A DNA stretch of 64,000 nucleotides. Origin: UBA1181 sp963631545 (GTDB taxonomy: Bacteria; Bacteroidota; Bacteroidia; Bacteroidales; Paludibacteraceae). This document shows, piece after piece, positions 47,657 through 56,275 of this stretch. The stretch spans positions 17,835 through 81,834 of the forward strand of contig CAVGRN010000003.1 in the NCBI GenBank assembly GCA_963631545.1, written 5' to 3'. Position numbers and translations under genes: made by a program. Numbering within the stretch: position 1 is the stretch's first letter; each line of letters starts with the position of its first letter. Under the pieces are notes generated by a model. That model was not told the DNA's origin. It was given only the letters and a program-made list of their open reading frames with translations, and ran no database searches.

Positions 47657-49390
47657 TTGGAGAAATCATTCTACAACTATATCAAGCCCCACTGGAAATG
47701 GGCTATTCTCTCGCCTCTCTTCGTTGCGACAGAGGTGTGGGCGGAGTTGGCTCAACCCTACTTCATGTCGCGGATAGTGGACGAGGGCATCGTTGTGGGC
47801 AACGCCTCCGTGATTCTGCCATTGGGGGTGCAGATGCTCGTCATCACGCTCATCGGCATGGTGGGCGGAGTGCTTTCCATCTTCGCGGCGGGCATCGTTT
47901 CGCACTCCGTCGGGGCGGACCTACGGCACGCGATTTTCGCCAAGGCTCTGCGGCTTTCGCCACACGAGGCGGAGGAGACGCAAGTCGGCACACTCATCAC
48001 CGGCATAACACAAAACGCGAACAAGGTGCAAGGGGTCATCCAGTCGTCAATGCGGTTGCTCTACCGTGCGCCCATCTTATTCGTGGGGGCGGTAGTCATG
48101 TTCCTGACGGTCAGCGGCGAGCTATCGTCCGCTCTTCTGATTCTGCTGCCGCTACTGCTATTCTGCATCATCCACACCACACGAAAGGTCTTTCCACTAT
48201 CGCAAAAAGCGCAAGGCGAAAGCGAGCGACTGAACAAGATCACGCAAGAGTTCCTCTCAGGCATAAAAGTGGTGAAAGCATTCAACCAAGAAGGACGGGA
48301 GGCTAAACGGTTTTCCGACGCCAACCGCGCACTCAACGAGACATCCGACCATATTGCACGGCGAGTTTCAGCCTTGGGTCCCGCCATGTCGTTCATCATT
48401 AACATCGGCATTGCATTCGTAGTTTACTGGGCGGCAAAGCTGATGGATGCGGAAGGCGACGTCAACGTGGGCGAGATTATGGCCATAACAAGCTACCTCA
48501 CGCAGATACTCCTCTCATTGATGATGGCACAGCACATCATCATCGCCATTGCCGAAGCGAGAACATCCTGGCGAAAAATCACCCAACTGACAAAGGGGAA
48601 TATAGAAGGAAAAGATTTTCAAAAGACGGCGGAAGCATCCGAAGGAAAAGAATTTCAGGAGAAAATCACATTCTCCAATGTCTCCTTCTCCTATACATAT
48701 AAGGAGGGGAACGAAAACTCAATCGTGCTTCGAAACATCAGCTTCGAAATATCGGCAGGCGAAACCATCGGCATCATCGGCGGAACGGGATCGGGGAAAA
48801 GCTCCATTGCGCAACTGCTGCTTCGCAATTATCCGCCATTGCAAGGCACGATTTCAATCGGTGGAAAGCCATTGGAGGATTTTCCACGGGAGGAGGTGCA
48901 CCGGCACATCGGATGGGCGGCACAAAGTGCGCAACTGTTTTCAGGAAGCATCGCCGACAATCTACGATTCGGCAAAGAAGACGCCACGGAAGACGAGATG
49001 CGCGAGGCTTGCCAAATAGCGCAAATCGACCAATTCATCGCATCACTTGAAGATGGATACGAGTACCAACTCGCGCAAGGAGGAGGCAACCTCTCAGGCG
49101 GGCAGCGCCAGCGGCTATCGTTAGCACGAACGCTCATCGGCAAGCCCAAAATCTTAGTTATGGACGATTGCCTCAACGCAGTAGACCTACAGACGGGCAG
49201 CCACATTATGCGCCGCATCCGCCAGTTGCACTGCACAAAAATCATCATCTCGCAACATATCAACACGATACGCCACGCAGACCGGATTTTAGTGTTAGAA
49301 AAAGGTCAGATCGCCGGAATCGGCACGCACGACGAGCTGATGGCCAAGAGCCCGATATACCAAGAGATTTTCCACTCGCAAAACGATTGA
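47657..49390 (+). CDS. Half-ABC exporter, degenerate-site subunit
   Basis: About 577 residues: six membrane helices followed by an ATPase domain. I place the start at the TTG of LEKSFYNYIKPHWKWA (47657), since the upstream frame overlaps the coiled-coil gene and lacks family features. Walker A is GGTGSGKSS and the signature LSGGQRQRL is intact. Walker B ends LVMDDCLNAVD, with Asp where the catalytic Glu should be, and the switch is ISQHINTI, with Gln before His where IAHR is usual. This is the pattern of the degenerate half in heterodimeric exporters such as BmrC or TM287. The partner gene starts 2 bases after its stop. The substrate is unknown, probably a drug, lipid or peptide. Confidence 0.88.
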   Translation: MEKSFYNYIKPHWKWAILSPLFVATEVWAELAQPYFMSRIVDEGIVVGNASVILPLGVQMLVITLIGMVGGVLSIFAAGIVSHSVGADLRHAIFAKALRLSPHEAEETQVGTLITGITQNANKVQGVIQSSMRLLYRAPILFVGAVVMFLTVSGELSSALLILLPLLLFCIIHTTRKVFPLSQKAQGESERLNKITQEFLSGIKVVKAFNQEGREAKRFSDANRALNETSDHIARRVSALGPAMSFIINIGIAFVVYWAAKLMDAEGDVNVGEIMAITSYLTQILLSLMMAQHIIIAIAEARTSWRKITQLTKGNIEGKDFQKTAEASEGKEFQEKITFSNVSFSYTYKEGNENSIVLRNISFEISAGETIGIIGGTGSGKSSIAQLLLRNYPPLQGTISIGGKPLEDFPREEVHRHIGWAAQSAQLFSGSIADNLRFGKEDATEDEMREACQIAQIDQFIASLEDGYEYQLAQGGGNLSGGQRQRLSLARTLIGKPKILVMDDCLNAVDLQTGSHIMRRIRQLHCTKIIISQHINTIRHADRILVLEKGQIAGIGTHDELMAKSPIYQEIFHSQND

Positions 49391-49392
49391 CG

Positions 49393-51171
49393 ATGAACCA
49401 GAAAAAGAATCACCCCGACAAAGGCAACAGCGCCGTCCGTCTGTTAGCATACTGGCGGCAGCACAAGCTGGCATTCGCCGCCATCGTGGCACTTGCCTTG
49501 GTGAGTGTGGGGTGTTCGTTGCTCGGTCCATACATCTTGGGAGGGGCGATAGACCAATGCATTGACAGCGTGACAGGTGGAAAAGTTGACTTCAGCGGAC
49601 TAACAAAACTGCTACTCTCATTCACCATTGTGGCGTTACTCTCATCGGGCTGCACCGCACTTTTAGAATACGCCGCCAAGCGTACCACGCTGAAAATCAC
49701 CGGCAAACTGCGCAACGAGCTGATGCAGAAACTCCAACACTTGCCACTACGCTACCACGATAATCACCAACGAGGCCAAATGCTCAGCCACTTCACAAAC
49801 GATGTGGAACTGATACGCGACGCTATGGGATTCTCGGTGATTCAACTCACCACAAGTATGCTGTCGTTGGTGGGTGCGCTCTGCATAATGGGACGCATCA
49901 ACTTGACGCTCACCGCAATAACCTGTGCGACCATACCGCTCACCATACTACTCAGCAGATACATCATCCGCCACACGCGGAAATACTTCTCGCAGCAGCG
50001 AGCATCCCTGTCAAGCCTCAACGCCATTGTAGAAGAAGACCTCAGCGCATTGAAAAGCATCCAGGCGTTCGACCAAGAGCAGAACAGACTGCAAAGATTT
50101 GACACAACGAACATGGATGTGTTAGAAAAAGGCAAGAAAGCGCAGATTTACAGCGGAATCCTTATGCCGTTGCTGCGTGTGTTAGACAACCTAAGCTACC
50201 TGGCGGTTACGGTTGCAGGGTCCTTCCTCGCCGTAAAGGGAGTCATCACCGTCGGGACGATTCAGACTTTCCTACTCTACTCTAAAAACTTCCAACGGCC
50301 AGTCAACTCCATCGCCACGCAAATCAACTCCATCCAAGCGGCACTCGCCGGGGCGGAAAGAATCTTTGCACTTTTAGATGAGGAAGAGGAGGCGGAAGTG
50401 CCATTACAAAGAGGGAACAACGCACACGAACAATCCATCAGAATCGACTTTGAGAATGTACATTTCAGTTACCACAAGGGTAAAGAGGTGCTGAGCGGCG
50501 TGTCGTTCACGGTAAAGCCCAACGAGACCGTCGCGATTGTCGGCACAACAGGAGCAGGGAAAAGCACGCTCATCCACCTGCTGTCGCGCTTCCACGACGT
50601 TGACGAAGGAAGCATCAAAATCAACGGGCAAGACATCCGCAACATTCCCCGACCCGAGCTCCGGAAGATGATAGGCATTGTGTTGCAAGACCCATTCCTC
50701 TTTTCCGAAACGATCCGCTACAACATCGGCTACGGCAAAGAACACACGGCAGACAAGGAGATTGAGCAAGCGGCGCAGGCAGCCAACATCGAAGACTACA
50801 TACTGAGCCAGCCGCAGCAATATGGACAGACAATCGCACAACAAGGTTGTAACATCAGCCACGGGCAACGGCAACTACTGACCATTGCAAGGGCTATTGC
50901 CATCAACGCCCCACTCCTCATTTTAGACGAGGCGACGAGCAACATCGACACGCGCACCGAGTTGCTCTTTCAGAAAACGCTCAGCCAGCTATCCCACGAG
51001 AAGACGTGCCTCATCATCGCCCACCGCCTCAACACCGTACGCACCGCCGACAAGATTGTGGTGTTAGATAAAGGCATCATCGCCGAGAGCGGCAAACACG
51101 AGGAGTTACTCGCCAAAGGCGGCGTCTATTACCAAATTTACTGCAACCAGCTGAGGGGAAGCGAGGTATAG
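49393..51171 (+). CDS. Half-ABC exporter, partner subunit
   Basis: A 592-residue half-transporter with six helices and an ATPase domain. Walker A GTTGAGKST, Walker B LLILDEATSNID with catalytic Glu, and switch IIAHRLNTV are canonical. The signature reads NISHGQRQ instead of LSGGQ. Together with the partner's altered Walker B and switch, this gives one working and one non-catalytic ATP site in the heterodimer. It begins two bases after the stop of the first subunit gene, so the pair is a tight operon. Confidence 0.9.
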   Translation: MNQKKNHPDKGNSAVRLLAYWRQHKLAFAAIVALALVSVGCSLLGPYILGGAIDQCIDSVTGGKVDFSGLTKLLLSFTIVALLSSGCTALLEYAAKRTTLKITGKLRNELMQKLQHLPLRYHDNHQRGQMLSHFTNDVELIRDAMGFSVIQLTTSMLSLVGALCIMGRINLTLTAITCATIPLTILLSRYIIRHTRKYFSQQRASLSSLNAIVEEDLSALKSIQAFDQEQNRLQRFDTTNMDVLEKGKKAQIYSGILMPLLRVLDNLSYLAVTVAGSFLAVKGVITVGTIQTFLLYSKNFQRPVNSIATQINSIQAALAGAERIFALLDEEEEAEVPLQRGNNAHEQSIRIDFENVHFSYHKGKEVLSGVSFTVKPNETVAIVGTTGAGKSTLIHLLSRFHDVDEGSIKINGQDIRNIPRPELRKMIGIVLQDPFLFSETIRYNIGYGKEHTADKEIEQAAQAANIEDYILSQPQQYGQTIAQQGCNISHGQRQLLTIARAIAINAPLLILDEATSNIDTRTELLFQKTLSQLSHEKTCLIIAHRLNTVRTADKIVVLDKGIIAESGKHEELLAKGGVYYQIYCNQLRGSEV

Positions 51172-51278
51172 GGAAATGCGATTGTAGCGGTACGGGATTC
51201 ATACCCGCAATAAGGCAGTTACACCACTTTCTACAAAAGCAGTAGAAAAGTGGGAATGTTCAAATGTCGCATGCTCTC

Positions 51279-52262
51279 CTATAGCCGAAATGCTTCCTTT
51301 ATTTGGACAGCAATGTAATATGCGAATCTTGGAGGCACTGCATTTCCGACCATTTTGTAACCATCTTCAATTTTGGAATATTTAAAACGGAATGAGTCTG
51401 GAAATGTTTGGATTCTAGCAGACTCCCGGACACTTAATCTTCTGTAAAGATGTTCTTGTCCTTTTGCAAAAATTCGTTTATCAGAGGATATATATGTCAT
51501 CTTAGGGGCTTGCGGGTGAATCGGTGAATTTCGGGCTTGCGCTTGTATTGTGAAAGAAATTTCGTCCCATGAGCGAACTCGGTTACGAGNNNNNNNNNNN
51601 NNNNNNNNNNNNNNNNNNNNNNNNNNNNNNNNNNNNNNNNNNNNNNNNNNNNNNNNNNNNNNNNNNNNNNNNNNNNNNNNNNNNNNNNNNNNNNNNNNNN
51701 NNNNNNNNNNNNNNNNNNNNNNNNNNNNNNNNNNNNNNNNNNNNNNNNNNNNNNNNNNNNNNNNNNNNNNNNNNNNNNNNNNNNNNNNNNNNNNNNNNNN
51801 NNNNNNNNNNNNNNNNNNNNNNNNNNNNNNNNNNNNNNNNNNNNNNNNNNNNNNNNNNNNNNNNNNNNNNNNNNNNNNNNNNNNNNNNNNNNNNNNNNNN
51901 NNNNNNNNNNNNNNNNNNNNNNNNNNNNNNNNNNNNNNNNNNNNNNNNNNNNNNNNNTTCGCTTCTACAATCCTAATGTATTCAAGGAATAGTTTACCTC
52001 TCGGGTCTTGTAACCCCAATTGTTTTCCGCCCTCGCTCCAAGCCTGGCAGGGTGGTCCACCAATGATACCATCACATTCGGGTATGTCGTTGATTGATAG
52101 ATTGCGAACATCGCATGTGTTCAAAAGAGTATTGGGATGGTTCAATTTATATGTCTCATGAATTGATTTGTCAAATTCATTTGCCCATATAACATTGAAT
52201 CCAGCCCTTTCAAAACCGAGGTCTAAACCTCCGCAACCAGCAAACAGGGAGATTACATTCAT
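51279..52262 (-). CDS. Second DNA (cytosine-5-)-methyltransferase (contains assembly gap)
   Basis: A 5-methylcytosine methyltransferase of about 327 residues if the gap length is right, close to M.HaeIII (330). Motif I is ISLFAGCGGLDLGFERAGF, and the catalytic Cys is in GGPPCQAWSEGG. After the gap, SRNRVRSWDE, then YRRLSVRESARIQTFPDSF and motif X KMVGNAVPPRFAYY. It is a paralogue of the upstream methyltransferase, sharing most of these motifs but differing in the recognition region (QAQARNSPIHPQAP versus QASGRQCQLHPQAP), so it may have a different but related target. Its ATG overlaps the stop of the first methyltransferase by one base (TAATG). Function cannot be judged across the gap. Confidence 0.85.
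   Translation of the reverse strand: MNVISLFAGCGGLDLGFERAGFNVIWANEFDKSIHETYKLNHPNTLLNTCDVRNLSINDIPECDGIIGGPPCQAWSEGGKQLGLQDPRGKLFLEYIRIVEAXXXXXXXXXXXXXXXXXXXXXXXXXXXXXXXXXXXXXXXXXXXXXXXXXXXXXXXXXXXXXXXXXXXXXXXXXXXXXXXXXXXXXXXXXXXXXXXXXXXXXXXXXXXXXXXXXXXXXXXXXXXXRNRVRSWDEISFTIQAQARNSPIHPQAPKMTYISSDKRIFAKGQEHLYRRLSVRESARIQTFPDSFRFKYSKIEDGYKMVGNAVPPRFAYYIAVQIKEAFRL
51590..51957. other. Assembly gap (368 N)
   Basis: The gap falls inside the second methyltransferase. The flanks keep a continuous frame. The gap may have arisen because the two tandem methyltransferase genes are similar there and confused assembly. Confidence 0.99.
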
Positions 52263-53272
52263 TATTCTTCTATGTTGATATTGTGTTTTTTTAATGCGGA
52301 TTTTATACTCATAGCTACATGGTATGCAAGGTTTACAGGTACTGCATTCCCAATCATTTTGTAGCCATAGTTTACATCTTCGTAAATAAATTTGTAGTCG
52401 TCAGGGAAACTTTGAACTCTAGCAACTTCTCTTACTGTCATTCTACGATAAAGGGACTCCTTACCATCCACAAATTTTTGCAAGTTTTTTCCCACTTTCA
52501 CCATTTTGGGGGCTTGAGGATGCAATTGACATTGACGGCCGCTTGCTTGAACAGTAAAACCTGGCTCATCCCACGAACGGACACGGTTTCTCGACATAAA
52601 TATGGGAGAGTATGCACCAATATAATATTCGTTATTCGGAATTTTACAAGTGTCGCCGTTGGTGTGGTTTTTCTCTTTTGCAGGTATTGCGGTTTCTTGT
52701 AAATCCCATATTGCCTCTCTTAAAGTAGGTTTGTGCTTTTGTGGTGTTGGATATTCAAAGTCATTGATATGCAAGTCTTTACGAAATCCAATGTAAAAAA
52801 CACGATCGCGATCTTCTGGGACATCGAAATCGTTTGCGTTAAGCATTTTTAGATTGACGTCATATCCTGCCTCGTCAAATAATTGCATGAAACCGCTAAC
52901 TGCGGTAGAGTGCCTTTTCGCCAACATTCCTGACACATTCTCTGCAACGAAAAACAAGGGTTGCGTTTCTCTAAGAATGCGAATGTACTCATAGAATAAT
53001 TGTCCTCTGGCATCTTCAATTCCTTTTAAAGTACCTGCTTCACTCCATGATTGGCATGGAGGTCCGCCGATGATTCCAGTGATTCCTTTGGGAAATGCTT
53101 CGGAAGGAATATCTCTGATGTCGCCTTCGATAAGAGTCGTGTCTGGAAAATTTGCTTTAAAGGTAGGACAAATTTTCTTATCGAATTCGTTGGCTATTAC
53201 GGTATGGAATCCGGCATTATGGAAACCTCTGTCCATACCTCCTGCTCCACTAAATAAGCTTATTAAGTTCAT
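52262..53272 (-). CDS. DNA (cytosine-5-)-methyltransferase, M.HaeIII type
   Basis: A 336-residue enzyme starting MNLISLFSGAGGMDRGF (53272); the longer frame to 53350 overlaps the endonuclease gene. The catalytic Cys73 is in GGPPCQSWSEAG, motif VI is FVAENVSGM, and the recognition region contains SRNRVRSWDEPGFTVQASG and QLHPQAPKM. Motif X is YKMIGNAVPVNLAYH. These segments match M.HaeIII closely, so the target is probably GGCC with methylation of the inner C. It starts 16 bases after the endonuclease frame ends, and the second methyltransferase overlaps its stop codon. Confidence 0.93.
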   Translation of the reverse strand: MNLISLFSGAGGMDRGFHNAGFHTVIANEFDKKICPTFKANFPDTTLIEGDIRDIPSEAFPKGITGIIGGPPCQSWSEAGTLKGIEDARGQLFYEYIRILRETQPLFFVAENVSGMLAKRHSTAVSGFMQLFDEAGYDVNLKMLNANDFDVPEDRDRVFYIGFRKDLHINDFEYPTPQKHKPTLREAIWDLQETAIPAKEKNHTNGDTCKIPNNEYYIGAYSPIFMSRNRVRSWDEPGFTVQASGRQCQLHPQAPKMVKVGKNLQKFVDGKESLYRRMTVREVARVQSFPDDYKFIYEDVNYGYKMIGNAVPVNLAYHVAMSIKSALKKHNINIEE

Positions 53273-53288
53273 TTTCAGATTTCTTATT

Positions 53289-54243
53289 TTACCATTTACA
53301 GATATATTTCTTGTCCATAGAAGGTGGCATTCCAACAATTTGGATGTCAAATTTGAGGGAAGCCTCTACTGTGCTTTTGGCGTTGTGGATTCTAAAAGAG
53401 AACTGCCAACCATTGTCAAAGCACATAATGATAGTAGTTTTGCTGTCTGGTTTAAATCCTATATGTACAAGTTGCTTAGGCAATAAGATTTTGGGAACAA
53501 TAATTTGGGGCTTCTGTTTTTTTGCTTGGCTTGTTTAGCGTCCCATACATATTAAAAGACTGAATTGTAGTGATTCTGTCACTATCAATGCTTATGATTT
53601 TGTAAAAATCGTATATGCTAAGAATGTATTCCACCAACTTACGCGGAAGTGCCTTGTTCTTCTTGATCTGCTTCTCTATTTCCTTTGAAAAGGCTTTCAA
53701 AATGGGAACGTATACATCGTCTTCCTTTGACTTTAAGTCATGGAAGTATGTACCTTTTTTATGTTCTCTTTCCAAAAAATCAAAAACTGGTTTTATATCA
53801 TTCCAATAGGATGAAGAACATTTTACGCCATACCATTTTTCTCCAAAGTCTAAAACCCTTGATAGCCTACTGTGTTTCACAGCCATATGGTTGTGCTTGA
53901 TACTAAGACCGATTTGCCACAAAATGTTTGTGCGTTCAATGATAATGTCGCGTACATCCGCCACCTGACCCTTTTTGTCTGCTTGGATAAACAAATTGAG
54001 TTCATCATCGTCTTTTTCAACAATATTCGGTTCAAGAGCAAAAATAGTTTGAATAGTAGATTTTGCACTTTGTGTGTATATCCTCTTCTCTATTGCGCTG
54101 AGTGTATTCCACGCTCTCTTCGCCGCAGTAAAACTACTGTTGTTTAAGATTTTTACAGAACGCAATTCCCTGATTGCCTCGTATAAAGATTGCAAATAGA
54201 TAAATTCGTAAGCTCTTCCTTGGTTGTTACTCTTTTTACTCAT
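53289..54243 (-). pseudogene. HaeIII-family type II restriction endonuclease, frameshifted
   Basis: The N-terminal 240 residues (GRAYEFIYLQSLYEAI, SAKSTIQTIFALEPNI, QSFNMYGTLNKPS) lie in one frame that stops at 53476. The C-terminal part (IGFKPDSKTT, DNGWQFSFRIHNA, SLKFDIQIVGMPP) continues in another frame to 53289. The break is at seven A on the coding strand (53517-53523); six A would join the parts into about 317 residues, the length of HaeIII. The family cuts GGCC. As read, the product lacks its last 60-65 residues, which are probably needed for folding or DNA contact. The first gene of the island, it precedes two methyltransferases. The region is AT-rich relative to the flanks. Confidence 0.85.
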
Positions 54244-54464
54244 TTATGTATGTTTTTTGTTAAAAATCAAAGGTATTCCTTTTAATGGGATGACCAGACA
54301 CCCCATTTTGACCACAAATATATAAAATAGAATAGACAAAGTCAACCCGTATGACATTCATTTGGCTTTATCTATGCCGCATTCAAAATCACCTTGCCCA
54401 AATCAAAAAAAATCGCAAAATAACCTGCTGATTATCAAACGGAAGACACGCTATAACAAACTCC

Positions 54465-55076
54465 TTATAGATAGATTTCCATCTCAATGAGATACCACTG
54501 TTTGCTGATGTAGATGAAGTTGTAATACTCAGCCAACGCCCCCTGGTGGAAGATGTAGATTTTGCGGTTGTTGCCCGTCCGCTGGGGTTGGACGGAGTAG
54601 AACGTAGGACACCGCTGCGTTATTTTCTGTTCTTCCCAATCGCGCGGCATCACGAGTTTCTTCTGGCTCGTGCCGTCAGGATATTTATAGGTGATGGGAA
54701 GGGGGAAAATCGTCCGCCCCACTTGAAAATCGCGTTCCAACGAGAACCGGTTGAGGAACGAGTAAAACTCCACTTCAACGGGCGTCAGCCTCGCATTGGA
54801 GAGCCGTTGCCGCTGACCCCACTCGCCCGATTGATTGCCGTATATTCTTTTTTCGACGCTCCGCTGCCCAAGCGTGTAGAAATTAACCTCACACTGGCGG
54901 TCCCGACCCAGACTGAGGGAGTCGACACAAACCAACGCAACCGTCCGCTTCTTTCCCGCATCCACTTGGCGGACAAAAAAAGAAGCGAAATCCCCCGCAA
55001 TGGCAACCATTGGGAGAAGCAGCGCGCATAGCACCGAAAGCCCTATTATACTACTATGTTTTTGCCTTGGCGACAT
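54465..55076 (-). CDS. Secreted protein, DUF4348-like
   Basis: A 203-residue protein with a signal peptide (IIGLSVLCALLLPMVAIAG). The repeated pattern F-x-x-F-L-x-R-F-S-x-x-x-x-F-Q-V-G-R-x-x-F-P-L and an end with K-Q-W-Y-L-I-E recall the Bacteroidota DUF4348 family, whose function is unknown; the match is by eye and uncertain. It is divergent from the thiamine operon. The 220 bases between it and the HaeIII-type endonuclease (54244-54464) hold no gene. Confidence 0.6.
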   Translation of the reverse strand: MSPRQKHSSIIGLSVLCALLLPMVAIAGDFASFFVRQVDAGKKRTVALVCVDSLSLGRDRQCEVNFYTLGQRSVEKRIYGNQSGEWGQRQRLSNARLTPVEVEFYSFLNRFSLERDFQVGRTIFPLPITYKYPDGTSQKKLVMPRDWEEQKITQRCPTFYSVQPQRTGNNRKIYIFHQGALAEYYNFIYISKQWYLIEMEIYL

Positions 55077-55162
55077 TCCACAAGTTTATCTGCCCCCAAA
55101 AATATCAAAAAAAAGAATCCGTTGGAAATATTCTATGCTTTTCGGTATGATAAAGATTTTCT

Positions 55163-55170
55163 ATATTTGC
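55163..55170 (+). promoter_or_regulatory. -7 promoter box (TATATTTG) of the thiamine operon
   Basis: TATATTTG matches TAnnTTTG exactly and lies about 8 bases before the riboswitch. A TTTTCGG stretch near 55139-55145 is in the position of a -33 element but only partly matches TTTG. The transcript would start a few bases before the aptamer. Confidence 0.6.
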
Positions 55171-55177
55171 CCATGTA

Positions 55178-55257
55178 TTCGAAAGGGGTGCCATAGTGCT
55201 GAGATTATACCCTCCGACCTGATGCAGGTAATGCTGCCGTAGGAATTTAGATGCGAA
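55178..55257 (+). promoter_or_regulatory. TPP riboswitch (THI element)
   Basis: The aptamer contains the conserved GGGGTGCC ... CTGAGATTATACCC ... ACCTGATGCAGGTAATGCTGCCGTAGGAA blocks, enclosed by TTCG/CGAA pairing. It binds thiamine pyrophosphate and should repress the seven downstream thi genes. No U-rich terminator hairpin is seen between it and thiS (55258-55372), so control is probably at translation of the first genes or by a non-canonical terminator. Confidence 0.95.
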
Positions 55258-55372
55258 GTTTTGTTGATTCACTCTTTCTTAGAGTTCCCCCCTACATTTC
55301 ATTACCATTTGTCGACAGGTCTTGTGAAGGTACAAGTCCCTGGCGGATGTTTGTATATAAATTGGTATCGGT

Positions 55373-55570
55373 ATGAAGATATTCGTAAACTCAAAAGAGG
55401 TGGAAACGCAGGCAACGGTTTTGAGCGACCTTGCCAAGGAACTGCAGTTCCCAGAGAAGGGAATTGCTGTGGGCGTCAATAATGCGGTGGTGCCTCGTGC
55501 GAAATGGGCAGAGAAAACGCTGTCTGACGGTGATAAAATTGTGATGATAAAGGCTACTTGTGGAGGTTGA
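55373..55570 (+). CDS. thiS: Sulfur carrier protein ThiS
   Basis: A 65-residue ubiquitin-like protein starting MKIFVNSKEVE and ending in the required Gly-Gly (ATCGG). ThiF adenylates this end and it becomes a thiocarboxylate, which supplies sulfur for the thiazole ring. It is the first gene of the operon, 115 bases after the riboswitch, and 3 bases before thiE. Confidence 0.95.
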   Translation: MKIFVNSKEVETQATVLSDLAKELQFPEKGIAVGVNNAVVPRAKWAEKTLSDGDKIVMIKATCGG

Positions 55571-55573
55571 ATC

Positions 55574-56233
55574 ATGACAAAGAAAGAAAAATTAGAGAAA
55601 GTGGCGCTCCAGTTTATTTCTCATTTCACTGAGAAATATTCTTATATCGATTCCATTCGTTTGGCGTTGGAGGGCGATTGCAAGTGGGTACAGTTGCGTA
55701 TGAAAGATGCGCCGCTCGACGAACTGCGTGAGAATGCTTTGGTGGCGAAAAAACTTTGTGCCGAGCATAATGCGGTTTTCATCATCGACGACAATGTGGC
55801 GTTGGTGAAGGAGATTGGTGCGGACGGTGTTCATTTGGGCAAGAATGACATGCCTGTGGATGAGGCCCGCAAGATCTTAGGCGATTTCTTTATCATCGGA
55901 GGAACTGCTAACACCTATGAGGATGTGAAGCGGTTGGTGGCTCAGGGTGCTGATTACATCGGTTGCGGACCATTCCGATTCACGCAGACGAAGAAGAACC
56001 TTTCACCGATTTTGGGTGCTGAGGGCTATCGTCAGATTGTGACTCAGATGAAGGCGGACGGTTTGCAGGTGCCGATTGTGGCGATTGGCGGTATCACGAT
56101 AGCGGACATTCCGACGGTGATGCAGACGGGCGTTTCGGGCATTGCGGTGTCGGGTGCGGTGTTGCGTGCTGAGCAACCGAGTGTTGAGATTCAAAAATTT
56201 AATTCAGAAATAAAGAAAAATAGTGTTTTCTAA
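55574..56233 (+). CDS. thiE: Thiamine phosphate synthase
   Basis: A 219-residue TIM barrel that joins hydroxymethylpyrimidine pyrophosphate with thiazole phosphate. Motifs: WVQLRMKDAP (substrate Gln and Lys), IIDDNVALVKEIGADGVHLGKND, GGTANTYED, GADYIGCGPFRFTQTK and IVAIGGI near the phosphate site. All fit true ThiE. It lies between thiS and thiG. Confidence 0.94.
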   Translation: MTKKEKLEKVALQFISHFTEKYSYIDSIRLALEGDCKWVQLRMKDAPLDELRENALVAKKLCAEHNAVFIIDDNVALVKEIGADGVHLGKNDMPVDEARKILGDFFIIGGTANTYEDVKRLVAQGADYIGCGPFRFTQTKKNLSPILGAEGYRQIVTQMKADGLQVPIVAIGGITIADIPTVMQTGVSGIAVSGAVLRAEQPSVEIQKFNSEIKKNSVF

Positions 56234-56275
56234 GGTTGTATTTGACAGCATCTTAGAATAAAATAGATAAAAGAT

